A stretch of DNA of 64,000 nucleotides from Euschistus heros (taxonomy: Eukaryota > Arthropoda > Insecta > Hemiptera > Pentatomidae). Numbering within the stretch: the stretch's first letter is position 1; each line of letters opens with the position of its first letter. Positions 32,483-46,426 of this stretch are shown one piece after another. Where the stretch lies: positions 3,343,501 through 3,407,500 of the forward strand of contig RCWM02000020.1 of the NCBI GenBank assembly GCA_003667255.2, written 5' to 3'. The translations under genes and the position numbers were made by a program. The notes beneath the pieces are model-generated. The model was not told the DNA's origin. It searched no databases and saw only the letters and a program-made list of their open reading frames with translations.

Positions 32483-35249
32483 AAATAATGCAATTAAAAG
32501 TTGATATAATATTCAAGTTTTACGATTAGTGAAATACAGGGTTATTGAAAATCAAAGGTAACATAAATTAAAAAGAAATGAAAATAAAAATATCGACATC
32601 AAATTCATTGACTTTTTAAAATCCTTTTTTACATAATTATTTCCTGTAATTTGTTTACTTGTATTTGAAATATTTATTTTCTTTTAATCCACTGGAGTAC
32701 AAATGGTAGTTCTTCATTGTTAATATATTTTTAACTCAGCAAATGTACTAGTTTTTTTTTTTTTTTTTTTTTTTTTTTTCTATATTTATTATGGTCTTCC
32801 AATATTCAAGTTTTACTTAAATGCTATATAAATATTTCTGAAATATGGAAGTTTACCAACTAATACACCTTCAGCCGCTTTCTTTCCTTCTATTACATAT
32901 TAACTCCTGCGTTGTATACTAGAAAATGACATCTATTAAACGTAATTGAAGTAGTATTAAAGACCATTAGAAATTAAATGACCTTTACGCAACACAAGTC
33001 AGAGAAATTAGAAATTAAAAAATTACCTAAAGAAATCTCCATTACCTTTGATTAAGAATCGATTTCATGAATGTTGTTTTGTAAACAGCAGTATGTCCCT
33101 TTTTTTTCGATTGAGTAAAACGAACTTTTGTGTTAAAGTTTATGCCTACGGATCTTCAATCTAATACACTAGAATTATCCCGAAATCAAACACCGAATTT
33201 TAGAAACGATTAAGGAGTAACTAGTATTAAAACAAACACAGCCACATTTAATAATATTTAGATTTTATAAACGGTATTAAAACTGAAACTAAGAGAAGCA
33301 TTCCATAAAAGTGCCAAGTCCACTCTTTTACTATTTTAGTTAGGTAATTATTTGCAAGGCAATAATAATGAAAATGAGATATTACTGTTACATTTTATTT
33401 TTTATCAATTTTTTGAAATTTACAACTGTACATAAAAAAACAAAATACACAATTCTTGTACATGTGATAATAAGATGATAATTGCTTGTGAAGTAACAAC
33501 CAACTGCTTGCACTTAAATTGTTATAATAAATAAATGTAAAATAAAAAAATTATAGTCAACCAAACTAAATATAGTTAAGTAAACTAAAAAAACACGCTT
33601 TAATAGCAAACCGAACTAAACCTATCTTAGACAAAATCTAATGATCTAAAACATAACATTTTTTGATTAGCCATTTTTGTGTTAAAAACTCTTAAACATG
33701 ACCAAAACAACTTTTTGAGAAAGTTGGTGACGAAATTCGTCGTCGTTTTCGACGGTCGATTGTGGCTAAACGCCTAAATCAAATGCAGCTTAAGAGATGT
33801 CTTTAGACGCAAAATTTTGAAAAAAAATAAAAATTTAAATGACACATATTTTTCGATTTAAAAAATTTTTGTACATGTTTTTTGCAACAATCTGAAAAAA
33901 TGTTGGGGTTTTTTGCCTCTCAAAATTTTTTGGCTAATCAAATGAAGTCTCATGTAATTTTGATAATTTATTCTCAGGAGTCATCTGGACCATACCCAAT
34001 CATAAAACTTACTTCTCCACCTTTTTTGCAAGGGCCCTTTTTGGGGGAATTTCGACTGGACTAAGTAAGAATATTGAAACGTAGTTGTGCAATTATTGTA
34101 TTGTCATTGGTTCTTGATACGTGTGCCAATTTTCAAGATAATCAGATAGATGGAAGTTAATAAAAGCGTATTAAAAATAATTACAACTTATTATCAACAA
34201 AACATTTTTTATGTTAAACTGAACGTTTTAACATTCTAAAAATAATCACTTCATAAATGACAACTAATTTCAAAAATTCATCCTCTGATTGTGTAGATCT
34301 GAAGCACACGAGCATTTGGTAGATTGTTCGTCATAAACTTTACTCCAAAATATAATAATTATGCTCGACTGATTCTATTCAGTAATTTATTATCACCATG
34401 TAAGTTTATCTTTCATCAATAATATTTTGTCTAACATTTGTATTATATTAGGAAATGCTCACGGAGCAACTGAAAATGATGCGAATTACCAACTAGCTTA
34501 CTTTGAGCCCCTTCCTATGTAATCAAATAATAATACCACATAAAGCGCTACTGGTTCGCCAATGGTGAAGGATATTGGTTTTAGATATGCCTGGATTTGG
34601 CGATTTTTTATGGCCTATTTTTGAGATATTTCAGGATCTAACGAACAATTTTAAAAGGTCACAGGATAGTCGCCATTAGTCCTTTAGGATATTAGGATAA
34701 TCATTTTTGAAAATTAATTAAGTTATTCCTTTTTTTACAGGGACCTAAAGGTCTAAAATGAAAACGAATAAACGTGAAGAGAGAGTGTCATTTTTAAAAA
34801 TCTTTTTTAAAAACTGGTCAGCAACCCGAGGTCCCAACGAGTTTAGTTGCTTTTCAGTAGCTCCGTGTGCATAGGCCCTTATTCGTAAAAGGAACCAGGA
34901 TACAATAATGTAAAGCCTCTACGCTGTACCAGAAGTTGAGAGTTACAACAATTAACAATGTTTTAGATTAAATGACTATACAATTTTTTGGTTAAATAAA
35001 AAATATATTTGATCCTCAAAAACAAAAAACAAGAAAAAAACAACAGAAAAATGAAACGTTGAGTCTCATTAAATGCAACTAATTACTACAAAATATATGA
35101 TAGATAAAATAGGACTCTTTAAAATGCTTATTATAAAGCGGAAAATGTGCAAAACATTGTATTAGATTGTATATGAAAATCGTAAAAACTTGGTTGGGAT
35201 TTTTTAAAATTTTTTTTATTTAGTTTTTTAAATTTTATTTAGTACATAA
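32483..35249. other. Long AT-rich stretch, no gene seen
   Basis: T-run at 32751-32779. A faint J2 tail-like phrase (ATTTACAACTGTACATA, minus, about 33418) is too short to call. The minor open stretch KVGDEIRRRFRRSIVAKRL at about 33718 (plus) is not assigned. Confidence 0.35.
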
Positions 35250-36060
35250 AATAAATAAAATTAAAAAAAAATATATAGGAGAATTAACTCCACTCACTTA
35301 TCAAGTTTTTGGAAAATCAAATGATTACAATGACACGTCAATAAGATGTAAAGAACAACTCACTAGTAGAGCTTCAATAAATGTCCTACCTTAGAAGGTC
35401 TCTAGGCCTTTCTTTCCAGACGCATCGGTGACTATCGGGAATTTGAGTGTGAGGCAAGTTGGGAGACTAGTGGATTCAAGTAGGTATGGAGTTTACTATG
35501 AAAGGATAGGTCTTCGGTTTGGGCCAAATCAGCAGCACATGGAACATAAGAATCTTTATGGATAAGTTTGTTTGAGACATAATAAGGAGCACGAATGATT
35601 TTGGATTGTAAGGATTAGATACGAGAATTGGAAGTTTTAGCGAAGCCCCAAAGCTCAACTCCGTATGTCCTAATCGGTCTAATTTCCATGTAAATAACTC
35701 TTTTGTAATTTATTGGAAGCTTTGAATGCTTGTTTATTAAATGTTGGGATATTCGAAAACAACAAGCAGTTTCTTGTCTTTTAATCTAGTATGGAAAAAT
35801 ATCTTTTAATTTATTTTTCACTATAATGTTCTAAAATACAGCTATTGTTATTTTTGTAATTCTGCGAGTAATCCATGGTTACGATTTCTTATTCCCATCA
35901 ACCTAAAGTCCTTTTTTTTTAAAGCACATTTTTTGATATTTCGGAGGATTGTCGGGAATTGAGTGTGCTTTGTTGAGAGGCTAGTGGATTCGAGTGGGTT
36001 AAGAGTTTGGGTTTAGCCAAATCAGCGAAATATGTAATTTAAGGTCTTTATGACCCTTCA
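35250..36060 (-). mobile_element. Chimeric body plus J2 tail (copy 2), with a second J2 fragment
   Basis: Read on the minus strand: a J2 C-terminal fragment (about 36060-35935) ending AATCCTCCGAAATATC, then AGTGCTTT-like A-rich linker, the non-coding body (TTAGGTTGATGGGAATAAGA, GGATTACTCGCAGAAT), and from about 35790 the J2 3' end to its UTR near 35260. The same order and junctions recur at 57955-58730, so it was copied as a unit. Confidence 0.65.
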
Positions 36061-37185
36061 TTTAAAATACTACAACCAACTAAATGAATTAAAATAATTA
36101 GATAATTAGGAAGGATAGTTCCTTGCCCAGCGGTAAGAGGAGGATCACATTCACTCGTCAAGTTAAACAATAAATGTTCATATAAAAAGTACTATAATAT
36201 ATAATTGATAAATTATCAGATATTTTTTCTTTCACTTACATTTGTTTACGTTTTAATTTAGAAAACCCATATTAATAATGTAATCCATCCATTATTATTG
36301 AAATATTTCAGCAACAAAATTAATGAGAAATCTAGAAAACATGAATGTTCCATTTATATTGAGTAGACCAGGCAATCTGAGCTCAATACATAATTGCATT
36401 TTTTTCCTCAACAGTTTTATGGGTATTTGGGTCACTGAATTAGAATTTTATATTCCCTTCCTTGTGAGAAGTCGACGGTTTCAAGTTTTCTGTCTTATAG
36501 TTCGGCTACTCTACGAGAATCCCAAAAAAAACCTATACCTAAATGTTATCACTCCTTTTCTTTCTTTCGCTTAAACCTACAATAAAATTGTTTTGTTTTT
36601 TTAAATAATGGATAATAGCTTTTAAATTAGAAAAAATATTCTGAACAATGTCCTTGACGATCTTTATTTTCCATCACGAGTAGCATTTAGATGCGGTGAA
36701 TAACCGATATAGCAGTTAAGAACAAAAGGTATTGTTCGTAATTATCCGTTTGCACTTTCACATTTTAGGAGAACGTTAAATATTAGATATATCTCTTTTA
36801 GGAAATATAATAAAATTTTCTGTGGTATAAAATTCTTCTCATCAAAACGTATATTTCTCGAGTTTTAGGCTAATCCTGGCGCCAGCAGTGCTTGTTAGAA
36901 AATCAAAATCGTTAATTACCTATGTAACTGAATTACGTAGCATATTTCAACTACTTTAAGATTAAATGGGTGTACTGATCCGTCATTTCAAAAAACTCCA
37001 ATATTTTTAGGTAAGTATAATTCAAAAAAGGTGGTACAATTTTGAGGATTTTTTCCTGGTGAAGTCGAACACCAACAAGGCAACAAACTTGGAATTCTGA
37101 TCCAGCCCCCCCCAAAACAAATGAATAAATTATTTTAGGATTCACGAATTAATTGCCACTTCTACTTGGATTATTTTATTAGAAA
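36061..37185. other. Spacer with a short dispersed repeat
   Basis: 36109-36172 (AGGAAGGATAGTTCCTTGCC, then GGAGGATCACATTCACTCGT) matches 38168-38238 (AGGAAGGACAGTGTCTAGGC). Its class is unknown. Otherwise nothing is recognised. Confidence 0.35.
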
Positions 37186-37217
37186 ACTAGTTTCGAATGC
37201 TAAACATTCATCTTCAG
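37186..37217 (-). ncRNA. Hammerhead-like core motif
   Basis: Minus strand: CTGAAGA, extra T, hairpin GAATG/CATTC with loop TTTAG, GAA, palindrome ACTAGT then T. Isolated in AT-rich DNA. Catalytic activity is unproven. Confidence 0.25.
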
Positions 37218-37657
37218 TTCTCAGGAGGTCTAAGAGATAACTCTTAATATTTTACTGTATACATATCAAGTAGCATAAAACATCTACTACTAGTGGAATG
37301 TTGTAAGCAAAGATAACAACAAAAAAAATATTCGTACAAATATCTAGTTCTGATGAATAGTTATAACCGGAAAATATTTCAGATAATAATAGAGCAGATA
37401 AGAAAAAACATTTTTTTTTGTTTTTAAATTTCTTTATTCGTGATCAAAAATACTTTTGCAAAAAATAAATTCTTATTTTTAAAATAAAGTAAATGAAAAA
37501 TTGATAATCACTAAATAATCAATAATCAATAGCCAATAATCACGAAGATATGTTACTTTGTTTATTATTGCTTCTGCTGCTATTATATTTGTAAAATTAT
37601 TGTTATTGTTATCGTTATTAATTAGGTATGAACTATTAAGAATTAGTAAAAAGAAGT

Positions 37658-37692
<35 letters not shown>

Positions 37693-37829
37693 TAGATATG
37701 TGTTTAGGTGGAAGGTTTCTACCTTTTTGGTGTAATTATTTTTCTCATTGAAAAATGTAACATTTTGACATGCTCTACATCTATTGGTGTTTCTCGGATC
37801 GAAAATTCTTTTCTGCTTCACAAGACTGT
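37218..37829. other. Spacer with a T-run
   Basis: About 30 T at 37660-37689. No gene or paired termini. Confidence 0.35.
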
Positions 37830-38092
37830 ACATTTAAATTATTATTATTACAGTATACTTTATAATAATAGTAGCATTCCTAGAATTATGAAGATATACT
37901 TAAAATTAGATGCGATTGGGTTTAATAGTTTTACCATTGCAAATTCTGCTGCAGAATGGCGCTAGCCACACATCGGTTGATTTTTAAACCTCACTGGGTT
38001 CCACAAATCGCCCCACATTTTTATAGTATTTAAAAAAAAAAAATTAGAAAAAAGGAAAAATGGTTTGCCCTTTTATATAATAGTATAGATAT
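37830..38092 (-). mobile_element. Helitron-like 5' end
   Basis: Minus strand begins TCTATACTATTATATAAAAG at about 38090 and later has GCGCCATTCTGCAGCAGAAT, CAATGGTAAAACTATT and CATCTAATTTTAAGTATATC. These blocks match the Helitron copies at 41619-42400 and 51650-52123. The 3' end is missing. Confidence 0.6.
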
Positions 38093-38590
38093 ACATATAT
38101 ACTATATACTAATAATATTGTTGCAATTATCTTCCCTAAAAACTATCATTTGTCTCGGCTATCAGTTGATCAGGAAGGACAGTGTCTAGGCCACCGGTAA
38201 GGAAAAAAGTACCTGAGGATTACGCTCATTCGTCTTGTTACCAAATACATTTTTACATAATATAAAATTACATAATAAAAAAGGTTTTATTCAAATGAAA
38301 TTTAACTGCTTACAATTATGACATATTACTTATTAATACATGTTTGGATAATAAAACAATTTACACTACTTATTGAAGTTATATATAATGGATATAATTA
38401 GAAATACATTTTTAACTAATATTATAATTAGTTGATAAATTATCATGAGTTGTATATATATATATATATATATATTTATTTTTTATTATATTATTTCTAT
38501 TATGTTATTCCTTCCTCTATTTATTATGACTTTATGTTATTCCTTCCTTTACACTAATATTATAATTAATTGATAAATTATCATGAGTTG

Positions 38591-38626
<36 letters not shown>

Positions 38627-38944
38627 TCTATATATATATCTATATATATATATATATATTATTCATATATTATATTTATTTTTTATTTATTTCTTTACCT
38701 TCCTCTACAATTGTTTATGTATTTAACAGATATATTTTTGTTTACTAACATAAATAATTTTTAAAAAATCCAAAAACATGAGAGTTTCATTTTTTATTTA
38801 AATGTAGAAAAGGGGTTTGTTTGTTTGTTATTGTTTATAGGCGTAAAACTACAAAAGTCATAAACGCCTGTGGATTTTTATAAACTTTTAGCTATTTATT
38901 TTTATTACTTTTTTTTTTCACTTAAATTCTTATTTTATTGGTGG
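38093..38944. other. Spacer with (AT)n arrays and a 130-bp direct duplication
   Basis: TTGATAAATTATCATGAGTTG followed by (AT)n occurs twice (about 38430 and 38570), with TTATGTTATTCCTTCCT also repeated nearby. The 38570-38764 ORF is a microsatellite read-through. Confidence 0.5.
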
Positions 38945-39185
38945 ACCTATATTTTATTATATAAATGTTGTGCTTTTAAAAAGGCGAACAGAGTTTTTAA
39001 ATGTTTTTCATTAACTCCAAGAATTTGAAATATGCCGGGTGCAAGTCCTAGATTTTTTAGCTGCATTATATAGTCTGTACATTCTTGGTATATATGACTA
39101 ACAGTGATTGTCTCACCGCAGTATTGGCATTTTGGCGTTGGCTGCTTGTTTATTAGATGGGAGTGTGTAAGTTTAGAAAAAGGGT
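38945..39185 (-). pseudogene. I/R1-type LINE ORF2 C-terminus (post-RNase H zinc region)
   Basis: Minus strand reads KLTHSHLINKQPTPKCQYCG, ETITVSHIYQECTDY, LGLAPGIFQILGVNEKHLKT and LFAFLKAQHLYNKI. The C-x2-C...H-x4-C zinc-like motif after an LTHS(H/Y)L phrase is the usual end of I, R1 and related LINE proteins. The RNase H and reverse transcriptase are not present upstream, so this is a short 5'-truncated remnant. Confidence 0.7.
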
Positions 39186-40773
<1,588 letters not shown>

Positions 40774-40905
40774 CAGTAAGATTATGAAGGTATCCGAAAA
40801 TGACAAGATGATGATATGTCGCCAAAACAGACGTATCACAACAAACAGGTTACGTAAGAAACCACTCCCACTCGACAGTGTACAACCGAAGACCAAGCAC
40901 CAACT
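40774..40905 (-). promoter_or_regulatory. Candidate promoter and non-coding first exon
   Basis: On the minus strand a CpG-containing, GC-rich island (about 41000-40790) stands out from the AT-rich background. It contains TCAGTT with the putative +1 at 40905, the arthropod initiator consensus, no TATA box, and 132 nt without any ATG, ending at a consensus donor CTTACTG then GTAAGTTTG (intron from 40773). This is what a 5' UTR exon of a long-intron gene looks like. A possible partner exon on the same strand is 5516-5580. No core element at the usual DPE distance was seen. Confidence 0.35.
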
Positions 40906-41324
40906 GAGCGATCCAGTGCGCGAGCAGCGCTCCTATCGGCTACGGTGTCAACTATCCGATACTCTACCGTTGTATTGGTTTCCTTATCCCCCAACCCAAT
41001 AATATAGATACATTTTCCCAACAATGATCTGGAAACAGAAAATTTTCTAATTAAATTTTAATTGTTATTTAGTAATTACATTTTTTTTTTTTACAGTCAA
41101 AATATCTAGAATATTTCTGCATTTCTTGTAAAAAAAATAATAGATTATGACTTTGTCTATCTTTAATTTACCACTTTTCCCAGGCAGGGAGAAATTGAGT
41201 TTGCGGACGAACTCAAACGGATTGATGAAGTATAGAAGGTAAATAAATGAATATGAAATTAACAATTAATGAATATTCGAAATAAACAAATTTGAGAGAA
41301 ATTGTCGGTTTCAAACCTGAGTTT
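40906..41324. other. Putative upstream region of the candidate promoter
   Basis: The first ~100 bp are GC-rich; beyond that AT-rich without recognised elements. Confidence 0.25.
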
Positions 41325-41480
41325 TTTCATGCGAACCGATATAGCTCCTCAACGGTAGTTCCTAGCCAGAAATAATATATTACAAAAAATATTCTCTATT
41401 AAATTTCTGGTAAGAAAGCTTTCGTTCAATTTTCGTTCCGAGGAACACCCACCGTGCTAGAGCGTATAAAAAAAATCCCT
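41325..41480. repeat. Dispersed repeat shared with the hAT-like element
   Basis: ATATAGCTCCT.AACGGTAG, ATTAAATTTCTG and CGAGGAACACC-like phrases match 60540-60690 inside the 59899-60917 element. Next to it CAGTGTTGCCAGATTTTAAT (41493) resembles another hAT terminus, without a partner. Confidence 0.5.
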
Positions 41481-41618
41481 AACACCAGTGTTGCCAGATT
41501 TTAATTTACTAAATCCCTACGTTACATGTAAAATTTCCCTACACCTCTATACCACAAAAAAAATCCCTATCCTTACTTAGATTGAAAAAAAATATATATA
41601 TTTGTTACTTTATTTACA

Positions 41619-42400
41619 AATAGCATACCCCGTCGTGGCTTCGCCTGTTCTCATAAATAAAGAACTTAGATTCTCTAGTTTTCCAAATTGCAGTAACTCT
41701 GCAATTGGTGTATATATTTCTACGCATCCCATCTCTCAACATAACGCGTATGTTTAGTTATACATAATATGAAGTATTTAAAAATTATATAGGGATTAAC
41801 TTTGGGTGAATATGAAATATAAACAACAATTAATAAATGGAATTAGAAGTTAATTAATAAATATTAAAAAAAGAGAGAAAAAAAAATAAAAATAAGAATA
41901 AATATAAACAAGTAGAGGTAGAATTATAGACAAACTGTTTAATAGTCGAGCTCAATATAATCAACTTGATCCACAGATGCATCAAATTCATCAAAATATT
42001 TGTCTATGAGGTACTTCAAAGAAAAAAAAATTGAATTTCATTTATTTTTCGATAAAAATCTTTTATTGGAGTATGGAATTTAGCATTAGTTATTCAATGA
42101 TATTTTCACGCATGACAGTAATTTTAACCTGGTTAAAATAGCATTGATTAGGTATTTAAGGAATACGTAAAAGCATAATTAGGCATCCACTTAGGCAGAA
42201 ATAATTTTATCGATCCATCTGATAGAATTTTAATTTCTGACCATAAAAGTATATGACAGTTTGGCAAACCTAATTTCTGCCACTCAAGGCTATACATTTC
42301 AATTATTACCATAGTAAAATTTATTATTATAAACCTTCCTAGAACTATGAAGATGTAGTTAAAATTTGGTACCGTTAGGTTGAATAGTTTTTTTTCAGTC
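41619..42400 (-). mobile_element. Helitron-like element with 3' hairpin end
   Basis: Minus strand: starts within the 5' block (ACTACATCTTCATAGTTC), shares ~350 bp with 51690-52123 (CAGATGGATCGATAAAATTA, GATGCCTAATTATGC), and ends with GAGAACAGGCGAAGCCACGA and GGGTATGCTATT at 41619. The Helitron hallmark is a GC hairpin shortly before CTRR-type ends; here CTAGT has decayed to CTATT. It has ~250 bp extra sequence relative to the 52-kb copy. No Rep/helicase coding, so it is non-autonomous. Confidence 0.7.
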
Positions 42401-42570
42401 TATGTTTAAACTGCACTGGAATCAACATGTAGCTTTATGTTTATAGGTTTTTTTATTTACAATTGAATTGAAACTAAGTAATTTTTATCATAAATTTGTA
42501 GGTCTATATAACACCGTACCTTTGTAAGCTCACTCGAATCACCCAATCAATGGTGCTTACACCTTCTGCC

Positions 42571-42652
42571 TGTTGCTATTAGATGTTTAGTAAGGTCCTT
42601 GAGGTTCAGTCAATAAATAATAAACAACCTTACTAAACATCTAATAGTAACA
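42571..42652. ncRNA. Perfect-stem hairpin, pre-miRNA-like or MITE
   Basis: TGTTGCTATTAGATGTTTAG continues to TAAGGT and pairs over 26 bp with ACCTTACTAAACATCTAATA-GTAACA, one mismatch, loop ~30 nt. Size and geometry fit a pre-miRNA, but a tiny inverted-repeat element is equally possible. Confidence 0.3.
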
Positions 42653-42666
42653 GTCAAGAAATTTTT

Positions 42667-42670
<4 letters not shown>

Positions 42671-42711
<41 letters not shown>
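42671..42711. repeat. (AT)n microsatellite
   Basis: About 20 AT units. Confidence 0.95.
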
Positions 42712-42712
<1 letters not shown>

Positions 42713-42739
42713 TTTTTTCAGCTGAATGTTTCTGCCTGA

Positions 42740-43655
42740 TTTAACATTTGATACACAAAGGCTGAGAGCTTTTACTCAATTAGGAACGACTCATATACAT
42801 GACTATAATCAGACACAGCTTTGGAGTTCCACTAAACCCTCTAAACTAATTTAATCGTTCTAAAATCCTTGATAAAATCCCCACAGCCACTTATTGTTCC
42901 ACGAATTAACTTATTCATAATGAGCTTAATCTTCCAATATATTGCTGATTTTACCTGGAACTGGTACGTAACCTTTAATGATAAACTACATACCCACTAA
43001 AATCAACTAGTTACAGTGAAACTCCAGTTATCCGGATATGCGATTAATCGGATTGATTTAAAGAAAAAAAATAGATATATTATTACATACAAATTTTTTA
43101 AATAGTTTATTTACAGTTATTGTAGGCCGTGGTTCCTAGTTCACATAAAATATGATACGTCCCATTTTATTAGTTTTCACGACACAATAAAATACATAAA
43201 AATTAAATAGACCAGGCGGCAGCAACTGGAACTGCGTCTCAGAATTAGGGTTGGGGCACAAACCTCATAATAGTCAAGTTCTGATTAAACGTAATTTTTA
43301 GAAGCATAACACATCCATCCTAACACATCCTTTTTGGAACGTATTACGAAAGGCGAATCTGGGAAAAAATTGGTGAATGAGTTGTTTGTCTGAACATCCA
43401 CGATTTTCGACATGTTAACTAAACTTTGTTGTTACATAAATATAATTTTATAAAAAGGCACATTTTTTATTATTCAGTAAAATGCATAATACATCTGTAT
43501 TTTTTATTTCAATACCCTCCTCCCCTCATTCAATAGCAAAATCTGATTATCCAGATTTTTGGGTATCCGGATCAGTTTCGGCCCCAAATAATCCCGATAA
43601 TCGGAGTTTCCCTGTACTTAACTTGCTCTTCACATTTCTTTTTTTACAGTTGTTT
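42740..43655 (+). mobile_element. J2 LINE tail interrupted by a pogo-like element
   Basis: 42740-43011 carries the diverged J2 C-terminal segment (CAGCTTTGGAGTTCCACTAA, ATTAACTTATTCATAATGAG, ACATACCCACTAAAATC). It stops at AATCAACTAGT and resumes at 43617 with CTTAACTTGCTCTTCACA, the next part of the family sequence. The interruption is exactly the 43014-43614 element. Confidence 0.7.
43014..43614. mobile_element. pogo/Tigger-like non-autonomous transposon
   Basis: 601 bp between TA duplications (43012-43013 and 43615-43616). The left end reads CAGTGAAACTCCAGTTATCC and the right end, inward, CAGGGAAACTCCGATTATCG. Subterminal ATCCGGAT-type repeats occur on both sides. The interior is AT-rich with no transposase motifs. 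Inserted in a J2 LINE copy, so it is younger than that copy. Confidence 0.85.
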
Positions 43656-43741
43656 CATAATTCAAACAAAACATTTTTTTCAACAGTAAAATAATTTCTA
43701 TTGAATGTTTCTTTTTATATTTTGTAATTTAGATATGAATT

Positions 43742-44275
43742 TCAAGACTAAAACGACAAGAAACTGCCCGTCGTTACAGACTACTTCAATATTTACTAGA
43801 CAAACGTTCAAAGCTCCCAATTAATTACAAAAGACTCATTTACATGACTGATCAAATCTATTTGGACGTACGGAGTTAAGCTTTGGGGCTCCCCTAAACC
43901 ATCCAATTCATCTAGTATTCAATCCTTACAATCCAAAATCCTCAATGCTCCTTACATTGTCACAATTAACTTATCTATAAAGACCTTAATGTTCCATATG
44001 TTGCTGATTTAGCCCACACCAGATACCTATCCTTTCATAGTAAGCTCCACAACCACTCAAATCCGTTAGTTTCTCAACTTGCTTCTCACTGATAATCCTC
44101 CGAGGCGTCTGAAACGAAGATGGCCCAGAGAACTCTAGTGTAGAATTTTTAATAAAATGGTACTGATGAGTAGTTCTTTTCAAGTTTTAACATGTTATTG
44201 TAATCGTTGTCAATACATTTACTTGATGTGTATATTTTGTACAGTTGTAAATTTCAATTAATGAATATATACGTA
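43742..44275 (+). mobile_element. J2 LINE tail
   Basis: Runs from the thumb (RLKRQETARRYRLLQYLLDK, RSKLPINYKRLIYM) through LWGSPKPSNSSSIQSLQS to a decayed C-terminus with RRLKRRWPRE, then the conserved 3' UTR ending ATTTCAATTAATGAATA. Small deletions break the frame around 43950 and 44090. 5'-truncated. Confidence 0.8.
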
Positions 44276-44339
44276 AAAAAAATATATATATGATTTTTTT
44301 TATAAATCTAGACGTAAATGAATGTTATATTTTTTCATA

Positions 44340-44600
44340 ATTTCAGATATGTGTGCAGTGCCTAAAGATAGATTTACACGAAAAATTAAATGGGCATCCC
44401 AACGCACTCATGAACGACATTGCTAAAAATACCAGAAAAACCCAGAGAAGTCTGAAGAAGAGCTGGGCGAGGGAGCTCCTGAGCTAAGTTACAAAAAATA
44501 AATAAAATCAAGTAAGGATAAGGTGCCAAAGGATTCTGCTCCCCCTTATGCCTATAACGCTTAATAAGAATTTCTCTTTATTATTTCATCAAATTCACTG
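44340..44600 (+). mobile_element. Second LINE family (J3) tail
   Basis: Frame reads ICVQCLKIDLHEKLNGHPNA, LMNDIAKNTRKTQRSLKKSW and ARELLS then a stop. The HPN-L...RRLKR-W-R-LL ending is typical of jockey-type ORF2. The 3' UTR contains CTCCCCCTTATGCCTATAAC, related to CTCCCTCATGCCTGAAAAGA at 46310. Different from J2 by its UTR. Confidence 0.65.
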
Positions 44601-45369
44601 TTTGCTCATCACTTTGATTGTCAGGTATGAGTAGAGATCTGATGTTTAAAAAAATTTAAAATAAATTTAATAGAATTAAAACTAAATTGATGGTACTAAT
44701 TTTATTTTAAAACTCAAAAAATATAATAACATGTTTCAAAAATGGCTTGAATATATTTCAATATTTCAACCTTATAAGTAAAGGATTCGTAGTTCGAGGT
44801 TTCTCAAATAAATTCTTGCATTGATTAAGTTAAGTATTGATTCAAGTTTCTAAAAATAGAATGACAATAAAATAATATAATAAAGTTGTTTTCTTTGTGT
44901 TTTGAAGCAGAAAACAAGGAATGGTTAATAGACTTGTTTTCTCCGCTCTAGATATCACTTATCTATATGAAGGTTTCAAAAATAAATAACCTGTACTCTT
45001 ATCAGTCTATGTTGATGTTGCTATTAAAGGAATCCAGTGTAGGAATTCTATGAAAGATATATCTTTAGTTTAACCCCATAAATTATTTAAAATAATATAA
45101 AGGTTTATTCTGAAATACTCAATACTATTTTGAAAATTAAAAAAAAAAAATTATCTATTATTTAACTAAGAACAGCTATTCTTCCATTTCCGAAAACTAT
45201 TATAGACAGGAAATTCAAAAACAATCGTTTTCTTTGATCTATCTTCATTAATATAAAGCAAAATTAATAAACAATGAATTTAATACAAAATCAATTCACC
45301 TTAAAAGCAAAATCATTTTTTAAAAAAATAAAGATTTATAAATATATTTCAAAACCTAAATCTCTATTC

Positions 45370-45570
45370 ACTCCTGTCTATAAGTGAATTTGATGAAGTA
45401 TGGAATTGCCTGGAGTGAAAGGCGTGAGAGAGAGTGGTACCTCCTTCTAACTTGATTTTCTTTTTTTAACTTAGGTCAGGAGATCCCTCATCCAACTCCT
45501 TTTATAAGTTTATGGATATGTTGTTTATGAGTTTGTTGGGATGTCCGTAGATTATAGACGGGAAAAAAAA
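45370..45570 (-). mobile_element. J3 LINE tail
   Basis: Minus strand: GHPNKLINNISINL, then KRSWMRDLLT and a stop, followed by a UTR with GGAGGTACCACTCTCTC. It matches 44340-44600 in layout. Sequence further upstream (45570-45790) is not recognised. Confidence 0.55.
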
Positions 45571-45879
45571 AATATAGTTTCGCTGCAGGAAGTTTCTCAA
45601 AGCTTTGTTATATGCACTTCTGACACCATTGCCCTTGAAGATTTCTCCACGGTAATAACAAAAAGGTAGCTGCCATTTGATACACGATTGAAAAATAATC
45701 CAATCAAGGACGAGGCCTAGTTACATAACGAGCGAATTCCGCACATAGCCAGTTGGCAGATTATATGCAACCTGGGAAATTACTCAATATTTGCTTCATT
45801 AAATAATTTTAAATTATTTTCTAGAAATACTATAAAGAAACTATAAAATTATAGTCAACCTGATATCTGATGTGAAACA

Positions 45880-46358
45880 GGAACGCCTAAGCCTTAACAA
45901 AAGACACTATTATATCCACCTCTACGTAAATCATCAAAATTGAAAACTATTCAAAGACTTAATAACTATTAAAACCACTATGGACGTACGCTTCATAAAT
46001 ATACGGAGTAGTTAAAAAAAAAAAAAAAAAAAAAAAAAAGATTTTTTAGTCAAAAACATTAAGAATCATTACACAATCAACTAGGTACCTCAATAACATT
46101 GCACACAGACTTACACATATTCATAGTACAAGAACACACCTAGACTTCATGACAAACTCTACGAACATATCAACAATCTAACACAAATCATGACATACAG
46201 AAACCTGCTTTAGAATACCCGAAGAAACCTAAAAATAAGTTGGTTGAGGGATCTATTCGGTTAATATTAATTAAGTATCATGTTAGGAGTAAGTATAGCT
46301 GAGTGCTGACCTCCCTCATGCCTGAAAAGACAGTGATCTTGTTGTAACAGGTTGAGTG

Positions 46359-46422
<64 letters not shown>
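45880..46422 (+). mobile_element. J3-type LINE 3' end with poly(A) tail
   Basis: Decayed thumb region (QERLSLNKRHYYIHLYVNHQ; TTMDVR before an internal A26 run at 46015-46040), then a C-terminus KLYEHINNLTQIMTYRNLL and NLKISWLRDLFG. A ~130-bp 3' UTR with GCTGACCTCCCTCATGCC leads into 64 A. The long pure tail suggests a fairly recent insertion or microsatellite expansion; several frame breaks argue the source was already decayed. Confidence 0.65.

Positions 46423-46426
<4 letters not shown>

Noticed and set aside
33700..33810. Short Arg-rich open stretch (KVGDEIRRRF...) as a gene
   Set aside because: Only ~29 codons, no splice context and no recognised family.
40836..41024. 62-codon minus ORF as a coding exon
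   Set aside because: The island is better explained as promoter plus ATG-free leader; the ORF start lies upstream of the initiator.
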